Origin: an uncultured Granulosicoccaceae bacterium
GTDB lineage: Bacteria; Pseudomonadota; Gammaproteobacteria; Granulosicoccales; Granulosicoccaceae
Direction: 5' to 3'
Assembly: GCA_937931165.1 (NCBI GenBank)
Contig: CALHCI010000099.1
Coordinates: 1 to 47,394 of the forward strand
Length of the DNA: 47,394 bases
In this document: positions 34,656-44,069 of the stretch, in pieces
Layout of the letters: each line of letters starts with the position of its first letter
Position numbering within the stretch: the first letter of the stretch is position 1
The notes under the pieces: model-generated
Databases searched by the model: none
Told to the model about the DNA's origin: nothing
Seen by the model: the letters and a program-made list of their open reading frames with translations, nothing else
Program-made: the position numbers and the translations under genes

Positions 34656-35678
34656 ATGTTAATTGCAGGTAAGCGCAACCTGATTACTGATGTCGGCGGC
34701 CTGCAGGTCGGCAACAGTCAAACAGATGTTATTAAAAGCGGCACCACGGTACTCACCGCAGACAAACCTTTTACCGCAGCCGTTGATATCAGAGGTGGTG
34801 CACCCGGCACACGTGAAACCGACTTACTTGCACCGGATAAATCCGTAGAACAAATTGATGCGATTGTATTGTCCGGTGGATCGGCTTTCGGTTTAGACGC
34901 TGCTTCCGGTGTGATGGATGCAATGGCGTCACAGGGTCGAGGGTTTGCCGTAGGGCCGGTGCGTGTGCCGATTGTCAGTGCGGCCATCCTGTTTGATCTG
35001 CTTAACGGCGGTGAAAAGTCATGGACAACAAACCCCTATCGTGAGCTTGGCATTGATGCTCTGCGAAATACCGGCACCAGCTTTGAGCTTGGTACCGTTG
35101 GCGCAGGCACAGGCGCTAATTGTGCCGACTTCAAAGGTGGACTTGGCTCGGCATCGCTACAGTGCCCGTCCGGTTTTACCGTCGGTGCCCTGGTTGCTGT
35201 GAATCCCCGCGGCGGTGTTTGTTTGCCAGGCAGTAGAAATTTCTGGGCAGCACCGTTTGAGATTGATACCGAATACGGTGCCGCCGGCTGGGGTGATGCC
35301 ATGCCGGCACTGCAACTGAATGATCCACGGCTGGCGCAAATTGACGCCGATACCGATGCCAACCCGCGTGCCAATACAACGATCGCTATTGTCGCCACTG
35401 ACGCGGATCTGTCAGTGTCTCGACTGCAACGACTGGCAGTAGCCGCACACGACGGGATCGCCCGCGCTATTGTGCCATCGCATACGCCACTCGACGGCGA
35501 TACGGTTTTTTCTGTCAGTACTGGTAACAAGCCCCTGAAAGCACCCGTCGCAGAGCAGACCGAGCTGAGCCACGCCGCCTCGGTTTGTCTGGCCAGAGCC
35601 ATCGCCAGAGGGGTTTACCACGCAACTCCCGCGAAAAATGACCTGATGCCGTGCTGGCAGGCAAAACCGGAGAATTAA
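34656..35678 (+). CDS. P1 family peptidase (DmpA/NylC type, peptidase S58-like)
   Basis: A 340-residue self-processing N-terminal-nucleophile hydrolase. The autocleavage site is expected at Asn240-Thr241 within ANTTIAIVATDA, giving Thr241 as catalytic nucleophile of the small chain, as in NylC-type members (DmpA uses Ser). Other family marks are the opening NLITDVGGLQVGN and VDIRGGAPGTRETDLL, LSGGSAFGLDAASGVM and GTGANCADFKGGLGSAS. Members are beta-aminopeptidases, D-aminopeptidases or nylon-oligomer hydrolases. Coupled to the aldehyde dehydrogenase upstream and followed after about 115 bases by the peptide-import operon, so a role in use of imported peptides or amides is plausible. Confidence 0.9.
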   Translation: MLIAGKRNLITDVGGLQVGNSQTDVIKSGTTVLTADKPFTAAVDIRGGAPGTRETDLLAPDKSVEQIDAIVLSGGSAFGLDAASGVMDAMASQGRGFAVGPVRVPIVSAAILFDLLNGGEKSWTTNPYRELGIDALRNTGTSFELGTVGAGTGANCADFKGGLGSASLQCPSGFTVGALVAVNPRGGVCLPGSRNFWAAPFEIDTEYGAAGWGDAMPALQLNDPRLAQIDADTDANPRANTTIAIVATDADLSVSRLQRLAVAAHDGIARAIVPSHTPLDGDTVFSVSTGNKPLKAPVAEQTELSHAASVCLARAIARGVYHATPAKNDLMPCWQAKPEN

Positions 35679-35795
35679 TTGCTTTATCAGCCAGTGACGG
35701 CGGGTTTAGGCCAGTAAACCTGACCAGTGATCTTAATATGCACCCTAAGATATGATTGGCTGCTAAACTAGAATAAAAAGAAAGGGTTGAATCCT

Positions 35796-37628
35796 ATGAG
35801 CTTATTTAAATCACTTAAATATGTGGTTGTCGGGTCGTCTTTGCTGTTCGGCCTGCACACTGCGGTATCTGCCGAAAATACCATCACCTGGTCCATGGCT
35901 GAGTTTGGTGAGCCTCTGTATAAGGACGGCATCGAGCACTGGCCTTATGTCAACCCCGACGCCCCCAAAGGTGGCAGCATTGTGCTAAGCGCTTTCGGCA
36001 GCTACGACAGTCTGAACGACTATATTTTGAAGGGTGAATTCCCGCGCAGTCTGGGTCTGGTTGACGACAGCCTGATGGCTGGTTCAGCAGATGAATTGTC
36101 TTCTGCCTATGGACTCATCGCTGAAACAGCAGAATTTCCGGAAGATAAAAGCTGGATCATTTTTAACCTCAGACCGGAAGCAAAATACAACGATGGTGAG
36201 CCGATTACTGCAAAGGATTTTGTGTTCTCATTCAATACCATTCGCGAGCATGGCAGACCTTTTCTGAAATCGTTTTACGATGAGGTAGAGACTGTCGAAG
36301 CACTGTCTGATCATCAGGTAAAGTTTTCATTTAATACCACCGACAACATGAAACCGCTTTTGAAAGTGGCAGGCATTAGTCCGTTGGCAACGCACTACTG
36401 GGAAGACGGTGAAAACGACATCAGCGATACCTATCTGACTCCCGGGCCGACCAGTGGTCCATACTTTATCTCTAAAGTTGATGCTGGTAATTCTATTACT
36501 TACCAACGCGTTGACGACTACTGGGGCAAAGATCTTGATGTCAACATCGGAACCAGTAACATCGATACCATTCGCTACGATTACTACAGTGATTTTGAAG
36601 TAATGGTAGAAGCGTTCAAGGCAGGGGAAGTGGACTTCCGATCTGAAAACAGCTCTAAACGTTGGGCGACAGCATATAAAATTGATCAGGTCGACAACGG
36701 CGAAATAGTACTGGCCACACCACCGGACAATCAACCACAGGGCATACAGGCGTTTTTCTTTAATATGCGCAGACCACCATTTGATGATCAGCGTGTTCGT
36801 AAGGCCTTTAGTTATCTGTATGACTTTGAAACCACAAAACGCACTATTTTGTACAATCAGTATGATCGTATGAACAGCTATTTCGTTAACTCGGAATATG
36901 GTGCCAGTGGTAAACCGAGTGCAGAAGAACTCGCCATCCTTGAACCTTACAGAGACAAGCTGCCTCCTGAGGTTTTTACCGACGAGTACCAACAGCCGGT
37001 CACTGATGGCAGTGGTCGTAATCGCAAAGAAATACGTGAAGCCATCAAGCTGTTTACAGAAGCCGGCTGGACTTTTGAGAACGGTAAGCTCATGAAAGAT
37101 GGAAAGCAGCTCACAATAGAGCTGTTATTAGTACAGCCTGATCAGCAGCGCGTCAGTGCGATATTTGTACAGAACATGAAGAAGGTGGGCATTGATGCGG
37201 AGTTCCGTGTCGTAGACAGCGCCCAGTACCAGGTGCGTGTAGATGAATTCGACTTCGATATGATCACCGTCAAGCTAAACTTCTTTCCACCACCGGGGCC
37301 GGAGTTGCGTTCCTACTACGGCAGTGCGGCCGCAGATGAGCAGGGTTCCGCCAATATGGGTGGCATTAAAAACGAAGTAGTTGATGAGCTTATCGAAAAA
37401 ATTATCAACGCGCCTACGCTGGAAGAACTGCAGGTCACCAGTCGGGCGATGGATCGGGTACTGTTATGGAACGATTACGTTATTCCACAGTTCTATAATT
37501 CAATTTTCCGACTCGCCTACTGGAATCGCTTCGGTCAGCCGGAAACCAAACCGAAGTACGGCACCGGCTTTCCAAATGCCTGGTGGATCGATGAAACGCT
37601 GGACGCGAAACTCGACCTTGCTCGCTAG
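35796..37628 (+). CDS. yejA: Periplasmic peptide-binding protein, YejA type
   Basis: A 610-residue SBP_bac_5 solute-binding protein. The signal peptide runs to about Ala26 (AVSA then ENT). The mature part opens with ITWSMAEFGEPLYKDGIEHWPYVNPDAPKGG, where the VNPDAPKGG block is typical of YejA. Large-domain motifs include WIIFNLRPEAKYNDGEPITAKDFVFSF, TPGPTSGPYFI and DDQRVRKAFSYLYDFE. It would capture oligopeptides for the permeases. The ATG at 35796 has GAAAGGG nine bases upstream, so it is preferred to the TTG at 35787. First gene of a four-gene operon. Confidence 0.93.
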   Translation: MSLFKSLKYVVVGSSLLFGLHTAVSAENTITWSMAEFGEPLYKDGIEHWPYVNPDAPKGGSIVLSAFGSYDSLNDYILKGEFPRSLGLVDDSLMAGSADELSSAYGLIAETAEFPEDKSWIIFNLRPEAKYNDGEPITAKDFVFSFNTIREHGRPFLKSFYDEVETVEALSDHQVKFSFNTTDNMKPLLKVAGISPLATHYWEDGENDISDTYLTPGPTSGPYFISKVDAGNSITYQRVDDYWGKDLDVNIGTSNIDTIRYDYYSDFEVMVEAFKAGEVDFRSENSSKRWATAYKIDQVDNGEIVLATPPDNQPQGIQAFFFNMRRPPFDDQRVRKAFSYLYDFETTKRTILYNQYDRMNSYFVNSEYGASGKPSAEELAILEPYRDKLPPEVFTDEYQQPVTDGSGRNRKEIREAIKLFTEAGWTFENGKLMKDGKQLTIELLLVQPDQQRVSAIFVQNMKKVGIDAEFRVVDSAQYQVRVDEFDFDMITVKLNFFPPPGPELRSYYGSAAADEQGSANMGGIKNEVVDELIEKIINAPTLEELQVTSRAMDRVLLWNDYVIPQFYNSIFRLAYWNRFGQPETKPKYGTGFPNAWWIDETLDAKLDLAR

Positions 37629-37648
37629 TCTGTAAGAAGACGCGTTAA

Positions 37649-38764
37649 ATGTTCGCGTACATCCTGCGGCGGCTGCTGCTGATCGTGCCCACGTTAGTGG
37701 GCATTATGATCATTAACTTTATCGTCATTCAGTTTGCACCCGGTGGCCCGGTAGAGCAGCTCATTGCCGAGATGCGTGGTACTGCCACAGATGCAACGGC
37801 GGCATTTGCAGGGCAGCAAGGTGACTTTCAATCATCAGGGCAGAACGCTGGTGCATACACCAACTCCGGCTCCGGCGAGAGTAAATATCGTGGTGCGCAA
37901 GGGTTGCACCCGGATATCATCAAAGATATTGAAAAACAGTTTGGTTTTGATAAGCCAATGCACGTGCGTTTCTTTACCATGCTTTGGGACTATGCACGCT
38001 TTGACTTTGGCGAGAGCTTCTTTCGCGGTGAGCGTGTTGTCGATCTGGTGCTGGATAAAATGCCTGTGTCGATCTCCCTGGGCGTATGGACAACACTGCT
38101 GGTTTACCTGATTTCCATTCCGCTCGGTATTAAAAAGGCGGTATCTGACGGGTCACGGTTTGATGTCTGGAGTAGCGGGGCGATCGTCGTTGGTTATGCG
38201 ATTCCCGGGTTTCTTTTTGCGATATTATTGATTGTGGTGTTTGCCGGCGGCCGTTACCTTGACTGGTTTCCGCTTCGCGGGCTCACTTCTCCTGATTTTT
38301 CAGAGATGGGCACTTTTCAAAAGATTATCGATTATCTCTGGCATATCACGTTACCGGTCGTAGCCATGGTCATCAGCGGTTTTGCCAGTCTGACCATGCT
38401 GACAAAAAATTCCTTCCTTGATCAAATCAACATGCAATACGTGCAGACTGCCAGAGCCAAAGGGTTAAATGAAAACCAGGTGCTCTATGGTCACGTGTTC
38501 CGCAATGCGATGCTGATTGTGATTGCCGGTTTCCCCAGTGCATTCATCAGTGTGCTGTTTACCGGCTCTATATTAATTGAAGTCATTTTTTCACTGGATG
38601 GGCTGGGGCGTCTCGGATGGGAGGCAACCATTAATCGCGATTACCCGGTCATGTTTGCAACGCTGTATTTTTTCACGCTGCTCGGGTTAATACTGCAACT
38701 GATTGGTGATGTGATGTATCACCTGATCGACCCGCGTATTGACTTTGAAAGTCGGGATTTCTAA
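37649..38764 (+). CDS. yejB: Peptide ABC transporter permease, YejB type
   Basis: A 371-residue BPD_transp_1 permease. It opens with [34 protein letters not shown], the YejB/OppB/DppB start, followed by a family-typical Gly/Ser-rich periplasmic insert (about residues 45-85). The EAA-type loop lies in [23 protein letters not shown], which couples to the ATPase. The stop TAA shares its final base with the next gene's ATG, so yejB and yejE are tightly coupled. Confidence 0.94.
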   Translation: MFAYILRRLLLIVPTLVGIMIINFIVIQFAPGGPVEQLIAEMRGTATDATAAFAGQQGDFQSSGQNAGAYTNSGSGESKYRGAQGLHPDIIKDIEKQFGFDKPMHVRFFTMLWDYARFDFGESFFRGERVVDLVLDKMPVSISLGVWTTLLVYLISIPLGIKKAVSDGSRFDVWSSGAIVVGYAIPGFLFAILLIVVFAGGRYLDWFPLRGLTSPDFSEMGTFQKIIDYLWHITLPVVAMVISGFASLTMLTKNSFLDQINMQYVQTARAKGLNENQVLYGHVFRNAMLIVIAGFPSAFISVLFTGSILIEVIFSLDGLGRLGWEATINRDYPVMFATLYFFTLLGLILQLIGDVMYHLIDPRIDFESRDF

Positions 38765-39804
38765 TGGCGTTAAGCAAACTCAATCAGCGCAGGCTGCAAA
38801 CGCTAAAACGAAATCGGCGTGGCTACTGGTCACTATGGTTCTTTTCAATTCTGTTTGTGTTGTCATTGTTTGCCGAGTTTATTGCCAACGATAAACCGTT
38901 GGTGGTCAACTACGACGGCGGCACGTACTTCCCGATTTTTAAAGTCTACCCCGAGACAGTGTTCGGTGGTGAATTCGATGCAGAAGCTGACTATACCGAT
39001 CCGTATATTCATGACCTGATCAATGAAAAGGGCTCAATAGTGTGGCCGTTAATCCGGTTCTCCTACGATACAATCGATTTTAACGTCGAAGGTTCACCAC
39101 CTACGCCACCCTCGCGTCATCACTTACTGGGTACAGATGATCAGGGCAGGGATGTGCTGGCCCGGGTGATTTACGGTTTCCGTATATCCGTGGTGTTTGG
39201 CCTGTTGTTAACCATGCTCAGCACGGTCATTGGTGTGGCTTCCGGTGCCGTTCAGGGGTACTTCGGTGGGTTGCTGGATTTACTCGCACAACGTTTGATA
39301 GAAATCTGGCAGGGATTGCCGGTGCTGTACTTGTTGATCATTATGGCAAGTGTCATCAAACCCAGTTTCTTTACGCTGTTATTTCTAATGACTCTATTCA
39401 GCTGGACGGCATTAGTCGGTGTTGTGCGCGCCGAGTTTTTACGCGCCAGAAACTTCGAATACATACGCGCAGCGAAAGCGCTCGGTGTAAATGACATGAC
39501 CATTATGGTCAGGCACACATTGCCAAATGCGATGGTTGCCACGGTAACTTTCATGCCTTTCATACTCAGTGGCTCGGTAACCACACTCACTGGTCTGGAT
39601 TTCCTTGGTCTCGGGCTGCCACCCGGTTCTCCGTCGCTGGGGGAGCTGTTGAAGCAGGGCAGAGATAATCTGCATGCACCGTGGCTCGGGTTAACCGCCT
39701 TTTTTGTACTGGCCATCATGCTGAGTCTGCTGGTGTTTGTGGGCGAGGCCGTGCGCGATGCGCTCGACCCGCGTAAAACGTTCAATCAGCAGTCAATAGC
39801 GTAG
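38764..39804 (+). CDS. yejE: Peptide ABC transporter permease, YejE type
   Basis: A 346-residue second permease with the YejE-type start LNQRRLQTLKRNRRGYWSLWFFSILFVLSLFAEFIANDKPLVV. A periplasmic segment is followed by HHLLGTDDQGRDVLARVIYGFRIS and the EAA-type coupling loop AAKALGVNDMTIMVRHTLPNAMVATVTFMPFILSGSV. The C-terminal FVGEAVRDALDPRKTF is the usual end of the family. It pairs with YejB to form the pore for oligopeptide entry. It ends three bases before the ATPase gene. Confidence 0.94.
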   Translation: MALSKLNQRRLQTLKRNRRGYWSLWFFSILFVLSLFAEFIANDKPLVVNYDGGTYFPIFKVYPETVFGGEFDAEADYTDPYIHDLINEKGSIVWPLIRFSYDTIDFNVEGSPPTPPSRHHLLGTDDQGRDVLARVIYGFRISVVFGLLLTMLSTVIGVASGAVQGYFGGLLDLLAQRLIEIWQGLPVLYLLIIMASVIKPSFFTLLFLMTLFSWTALVGVVRAEFLRARNFEYIRAAKALGVNDMTIMVRHTLPNAMVATVTFMPFILSGSVTTLTGLDFLGLGLPPGSPSLGELLKQGRDNLHAPWLGLTAFFVLAIMLSLLVFVGEAVRDALDPRKTFNQQSIA

Positions 39805-39807
39805 CGT

Positions 39808-41430
39808 ATGTCAGCGTCTAACCTGCCAGCTCTTCTTGATATCAATGATCTTAGTGTCTCATTCGGGCGTGGGGGGGCCGAAGTCAGGGCGGTTAAAAAT
39901 CTGACTTTGTCGGTAGGCAAAGGAGAAACGGTCGCGCTCGTCGGTGGCAGTGGTTCGGGTAAGTCGGTAACAGCGTTGTCTGTTATCCAGTTACTGCCGT
40001 ATCCGTTTGCACATCATCCTTCAGGCAGTATTCTTTACAACGGTGAACAACTGCTTGGCGCCGGTCCGTCCGTGCTGAGAGCAGTACGTGGCAATGAAAT
40101 CAGTATGATCTTTCAGGAGCCAATGACCTCGCTAAACCCGTTGCATACGATTGAGAAACAGATTGCCGAGTCATTAAAACTGCACAAAGGACTAAGCGGT
40201 GGGGCCGCAAAAGATCGCATACTCGAATTACTTGATCTGGTCGGTATTCGTAACGCAGCGCAACGGCTAACCGCTTATCCGCATGAACTGTCAGGGGGGC
40301 AGCGACAGCGCGTGATGATAGCAATGGCGCTGGCCAATGAACCGGAGATGCTTATTGCGGACGAACCGACTACTGCACTGGATGTCACTATTCAAGCACA
40401 GATTCTAGAGTTACTGAACGAATTAAAACAGCGACTCGGTATGAGTCTGTTGCTTATCACACATGATCTGGGTGTGGTACGCAGAATGGCTGATCGAGTG
40501 TATGTGATGGAACTCGGAGAAGTAGTTGAACAAGCGCCCACTGAGCAGATTTTTACCTCACCGCAACATCGTTACACACAACATTTACTGCAGGCAGAGC
40601 CCTCGCCGAAGACCGAGAGGCCTGAAGGTTCCACGCATGAAGTGATTGTCGGCAAAGACATTAAAGTGTGGTATCCGATTAAAAAAGGTTTTTTTGGCGG
40701 AGTCAGTAGTTACGTCAAGGCCTGTGATGGTATTGATGTAAAGGTATGTGCTGGTCGCACGGTTGGTGTCGTTGGTGAGTCAGGTTCTGGAAAAACCACG
40801 CTCGGACTGGCGTTGCTCAGGCTAATCAAAAGTGAAGGTGAGATCACATTCCGCGAGCATCTGATCAGCAGTTATAACACGTCGCAAATGCGGGATCTTC
40901 GCGAACGCATGCAGATTGTATTTCAAGATCCGTTTGGCAGTTTGAGTCCGCGCATGTCTATTCTCCAAATCGTGGAAGAAGGGCTTAAAGTTCATCAGAC
41001 CAATCTAACCGAAGACGAGCGGCTTAATGCGGTTGTTGTCGCGTTGCAGGAAGTCGGACTGGATGATTCCATTCTGCACCGTTTTCCACACGAATTTTCC
41101 GGTGGCCAGCGGCAGCGCATAGCCATTGCCAGAGCGCTGGTGTTAAAGCCGGAGCTGATTGTCCTTGATGAACCGACTTCAGCATTAGATATGTCTGTGC
41201 AGGCGCAGATTGTCGATTTATTAAGAGAGTTGCAGCAACGCTATCAGCTCGCTTATCTGTTTATCAGTCACGATTTAAAAGTCGTCAGAGCCCTTAGTGA
41301 TGAGATTATCGTGATGAAAGCCGGTAAGGTGGTCGAACACGGAGAGGCAGAACAGATTGTCAGCCAGCCTCAGCAGGAATACACACGTAAGTTAATGTCA
41401 GCTGCATTTGATCTGCACGTGGGCGACTAA
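39808..41430 (+). CDS. yejF: Peptide ABC transporter dual ATPase, YejF type
   Basis: A 540-residue protein with two complete ABC nucleotide-binding domains. In the first, Walker A is GGSGSGKSV, the signature [15 protein letters not shown] and Walker [13 protein letters not shown]. In the second, Walker A is [15 protein letters not shown], the signature [15 protein letters not shown] and Walker [13 protein letters not shown]. Each half is followed by an oligopeptide-type C-terminal region. YejF combines the tasks of OppD and OppF in one chain. Last gene of the operon. Confidence 0.95.
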   Translation: MSASNLPALLDINDLSVSFGRGGAEVRAVKNLTLSVGKGETVALVGGSGSGKSVTALSVIQLLPYPFAHHPSGSILYNGEQLLGAGPSVLRAVRGNEISMIFQEPMTSLNPLHTIEKQIAESLKLHKGLSGGAAKDRILELLDLVGIRNAAQRLTAYPHELSGGQRQRVMIAMALANEPEMLIADEPTTALDVTIQAQILELLNELKQRLGMSLLLITHDLGVVRRMADRVYVMELGEVVEQAPTEQIFTSPQHRYTQHLLQAEPSPKTERPEGSTHEVIVGKDIKVWYPIKKGFFGGVSSYVKACDGIDVKVCAGRTVGVVGESGSGKTTLGLALLRLIKSEGEITFREHLISSYNTSQMRDLRERMQIVFQDPFGSLSPRMSILQIVEEGLKVHQTNLTEDERLNAVVVALQEVGLDDSILHRFPHEFSGGQRQRIAIARALVLKPELIVLDEPTSALDMSVQAQIVDLLRELQQRYQLAYLFISHDLKVVRALSDEIIVMKAGKVVEHGEAEQIVSQPQQEYTRKLMSAAFDLHVGD

Positions 41431-41462
41431 TACCCTGTCTGTGGACCGCCACCCTGACTTGC

Positions 41463-42668
41463 CTATTCCTGTAGCCCGGCGTTTTTTCGACCTGACCAGA
41501 AATACCCGATGATCGCAGCGCCCAGGCAGATCGCAGCCGAGAGTAAACACAATTCCAGTATCGCGGTGCCGTTGTAGATTAATCCGAACAACAATGTGCC
41601 AGCGCTCAGGCTCAGGTAGGTCACACAGCTGTATAACCCCATCACACTGCCTCGCCGGGTATCGTCCGCTGCATTCAGTGCGGCCACCAGTACATTAAGC
41701 GCAAGATGATTCACCAGACCCCACAATGCCGCAGCCGGTATAAGCAATACAAAACTGGCTGATACCAGGCCGAGTATCAGATACACCAACACCAGCCCCA
41801 ATAGTGCGATCATTGGAAAGTACTGTGGTCTTATCACGCCTGAAACATCTTTAGCGCTGGACGCGGCTAAACGATCCAGCATTGATGCGAACGACGCGGC
41901 AAACCCGAAGCCGAGCCCGTAGGCAACGGTAAGCCAGGCATTGGCGCTGATTGATTTATTCAGGGCAGTGACTACGTAATCGCCAACGAAATTATAGACA
42001 CCGTAAAATGCGACCATGTAGCACACCACCAGAAACAGCAGCATGGGTACGCCCGGTGCACTCAGTGCGGTCAACGGATTGTCTACTGATTTATGCGACC
42101 GCTGATCGGGCAGTGAGCTGCGGCTCGTACCAAACCAGGTCAGTCCGGATAAAACCGCCAGCAGCCAGTAAACGGTGCGCCAGTCAGCGTGGTCTGCGAT
42201 TAACGCGGCAAGGCCGACGCCGGCAACCATGCTGACCGTCCAGCCCGCAAGCACCATCCCGAGAATTCGGTTCTGCTGCCCGGGTGGTGCGATGGCGGCG
42301 GCACCTGCGTAGCAGCAGGGCAACGCGACACCTGCGGCAATACCCGCCGACAACTGGGCCAGTGACAACCACACAGCCGTCGCTGCTAAAGCGCTTGCCA
42401 TCATTGACACGCAAAGCAATCCGCTGGCCCGGACCAGAGTGATGCGAACACCAAGACGATCAATGTATCTGGCCAGGAAAAATGCACTGAAAGCAGTACC
42501 GATTCCATATGCCGCTGATGCTCGCAACACCTCTTGTACGGAGCTGTCTGTCCCTACTGCCACATCAGGCGCGATGGGGCCAAGTGACAGAGAATTTGAG
42601 CCGACAACAGCCACAGTAACCAACAGTAGGGTCACGGATGCACGCAGCGTCGCTGGTTCTTGAAGCAT
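41463..42668 (-). CDS. MFS transporter
   Basis: About 401 residues with twelve TM helices. It starts LRASVTLLLVTVAVVGSNSLSLGPIAPDVA, has the loop-2 motif IDRLGVRITLVRASGLL (an MFS signature A-type DxxGRR equivalent, here diverged), and a repeated second half (GLVNHLALNVLVAALNAADDTRRGSVMGLYSCVTYLSLSAG). The frame runs open to 43052, but that start would overlap the divergent GH12 gene, so the ATG at 42668 is chosen. There is no strong Shine-Dalgarno. The substrate is unknown. The gap between this start and the GH12 start (209 bases) holds an inverted repeat, GGCAGC at 42750-42755 with GCTGCC at 42776-42781. Confidence 0.83.
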   Translation of the reverse strand: MLQEPATLRASVTLLLVTVAVVGSNSLSLGPIAPDVAVGTDSSVQEVLRASAAYGIGTAFSAFFLARYIDRLGVRITLVRASGLLCVSMMASALAATAVWLSLAQLSAGIAAGVALPCCYAGAAAIAPPGQQNRILGMVLAGWTVSMVAGVGLAALIADHADWRTVYWLLAVLSGLTWFGTSRSSLPDQRSHKSVDNPLTALSAPGVPMLLFLVVCYMVAFYGVYNFVGDYVVTALNKSISANAWLTVAYGLGFGFAASFASMLDRLAASSAKDVSGVIRPQYFPMIALLGLVLVYLILGLVSASFVLLIPAAALWGLVNHLALNVLVAALNAADDTRRGSVMGLYSCVTYLSLSAGTLLFGLIYNGTAILELCLLSAAICLGAAIIGYFWSGRKNAGLQE

Positions 42669-42877
42669 AGGGGGATAGCAGGTTGGTTGAACTAATTCAT
42701 AGCTAAAACAGCTGTTTGCACTGACAGTGACAAGCAATTCGCAACTTCTGGCAGCAGGTTTCAGTTTGACATATCGCTGCCGAAAAAACCTCAGACAAGA
42801 CGAAACCGTCCCTGACATGCGAATTGCGTATGGCCGGAACGGCTCAATGCGCAAAATTATTGGTCTGAGAGAAAAGA

Positions 42878-43912
42878 ATGAATTACAAATTATCGATAGC
42901 GGTAGCCCTGCTGCCGATGCTTGTTGCATGTGGAGGCGGCGGCGGTGACGACAGCGGTACAGGCAACGTAAACGTCGATCCTGATCGCGACAACAACGGC
43001 TCAACGATTCTGACCGAGGATCGTACCCGACCTGCTGCCGGTACTTACACAACTTCTACAGCGCCGATCAAAGACAACGGTGCCAACCCTTACGCTAATG
43101 AGGGTCCTCAGGAAGTAAACATTGATCGCGTGGCAAGCTGGCCAGGACTCCGTTTTGGTGACTTCTATGTGATCAACAATCCCTGGAATGCAAGTGCTGC
43201 TGCTTACGAAGATTGGTATCAGACCATTTCACTGAATCCGCAGGGCACTGATGTACAGGCAGTATTCGATTGGGACTGGGGTGGTTCTATTGATAACAAT
43301 GCCAATGCGGGTGACACAAAGTCATACCCCGAAGTAATTTACGGTACTAAATCAGCTGGTGAACGGTCTGGTACTTTTGCTGAAACCGGATTGCCGGTTG
43401 AGCACTATGACATGCCAACCTGGACTATTGAATACGACTACTGGTTTGAAGGTCGCCGATCTGCTTCACCAAACATTGGTGGTTCAGATTCAGATTTTAA
43501 TATTGCACTTGAATCGTTCTACCATGAAAGCTGTGATATTAAGCGTACTGGTAATGCTGCGACAGACAACCAGGTAATGGAAGTCATGGTCTGGTTGAAG
43601 GTTGATAATTTTCTGCCTTCCGGTCAGGCGCCACATCCGACTCCGTTTACGACGTCTGACGGTCGGGTTTATGATGTTTACGCCAAAAATAATAACTTCG
43701 GTTACTTAGCGTATGTTGCCCGCGAAGAACGCAGTAGCGGTACAGTAATGTACAGCGAAATTCTTAACGATGCCAAAGACAATGCAGCCACCTACGGTGC
43801 CTATGAAATCAAAGACACTGATTGTCTTGCTAATATCCTGATGGGCACAGAGATCTGGCACGGTGCAGGTACATTTACCTTGTCTAACTACAAGATCAAT
43901 CGTACCTACTAA
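42878..43912 (+). CDS. Lipoprotein with glycoside hydrolase family 12-like catalytic domain
   Basis: A 344-residue outer-envelope lipoprotein: a signal peptide with a lipobox ending LVAC, Cys18 being the lipidated residue, then a Gly/Asp-rich linker and a GH12-like beta-jelly-roll domain. Support comes from the FYVINNPWN opening, KSYPEVIYG, the nucleophile region MEVMVWL (Glu235, as in the EIMIW motif of GH12) and the acid/base region GTEIWHGAGTFTLSNYKI (Glu325, as in the GTEPF motif). GH12 enzymes are endo-beta-1,4-glucanases or xyloglucanases. The call comes from pattern recognition without a search, so the substrate is open. It is followed by a strong terminator. Confidence 0.8.
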   Translation: MNYKLSIAVALLPMLVACGGGGGDDSGTGNVNVDPDRDNNGSTILTEDRTRPAAGTYTTSTAPIKDNGANPYANEGPQEVNIDRVASWPGLRFGDFYVINNPWNASAAAYEDWYQTISLNPQGTDVQAVFDWDWGGSIDNNANAGDTKSYPEVIYGTKSAGERSGTFAETGLPVEHYDMPTWTIEYDYWFEGRRSASPNIGGSDSDFNIALESFYHESCDIKRTGNAATDNQVMEVMVWLKVDNFLPSGQAPHPTPFTTSDGRVYDVYAKNNNFGYLAYVAREERSSGTVMYSEILNDAKDNAATYGAYEIKDTDCLANILMGTEIWHGAGTFTLSNYKINRTY

Positions 43913-43943
43913 AGTAGATCATGTAGTACTGCGGTATCCCGAA

Positions 43944-43970
43944 AGCCCATCGACATCGATGGGCTTTTTT
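43944..43970 (+). terminator. Rho-independent terminator of the GH12 lipoprotein gene
   Basis: Perfect ten-base stem 43944-43953 with 43956-43965, two-base loop, then a T-run to 43970; 32 bases past the stop of the + strand gene. Confidence 0.9.
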
Positions 43971-43993
43971 GGTTCTTATTAACAAGTTTAATT

Positions 43994-44022
43994 AAAAAAA
44001 AGCCCGTCAATCGACGGGCTTT
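43994..44022 (-). terminator. Rho-independent terminator of the second GH12 gene
   Basis: Perfect stem 43999-44008 with 44013-44022, four-base loop, and an A-run (43994-44001) that reads as a U-tract on the minus strand. It serves the convergent minus-strand gene; the two terminators lie back to back. Confidence 0.9.
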
Positions 44023-44069
44023 GGTTGCTTACTTGTGGTTAGCGTATAGACGATAACAAATGGCAGGGA

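Noticed and set aside
35703-35720. GGTTTA/TAAACC inverted repeat after the P1 peptidase gene
   Set aside because: A six-base stem without a T-tract is too weak to call a terminator.
36327-36992. 221-codon open frame antisense to the YejA-type gene
   Set aside because: It lies wholly opposite a clear solute-binding protein gene, has an improbable composition and shows no family features; it is a shadow of the sense codon usage.
39808-39825. Possible third copy of the intergenic repeat core (gtcagcgtcta)
   Set aside because: Only the short core matches; it is within the start of yejF and the flanks do not align.
42669-43052. N-terminal extension of the MFS transporter
   Set aside because: The extra 128 residues lack family features and would overlap the divergent GH12 lipoprotein gene and its signal peptide.
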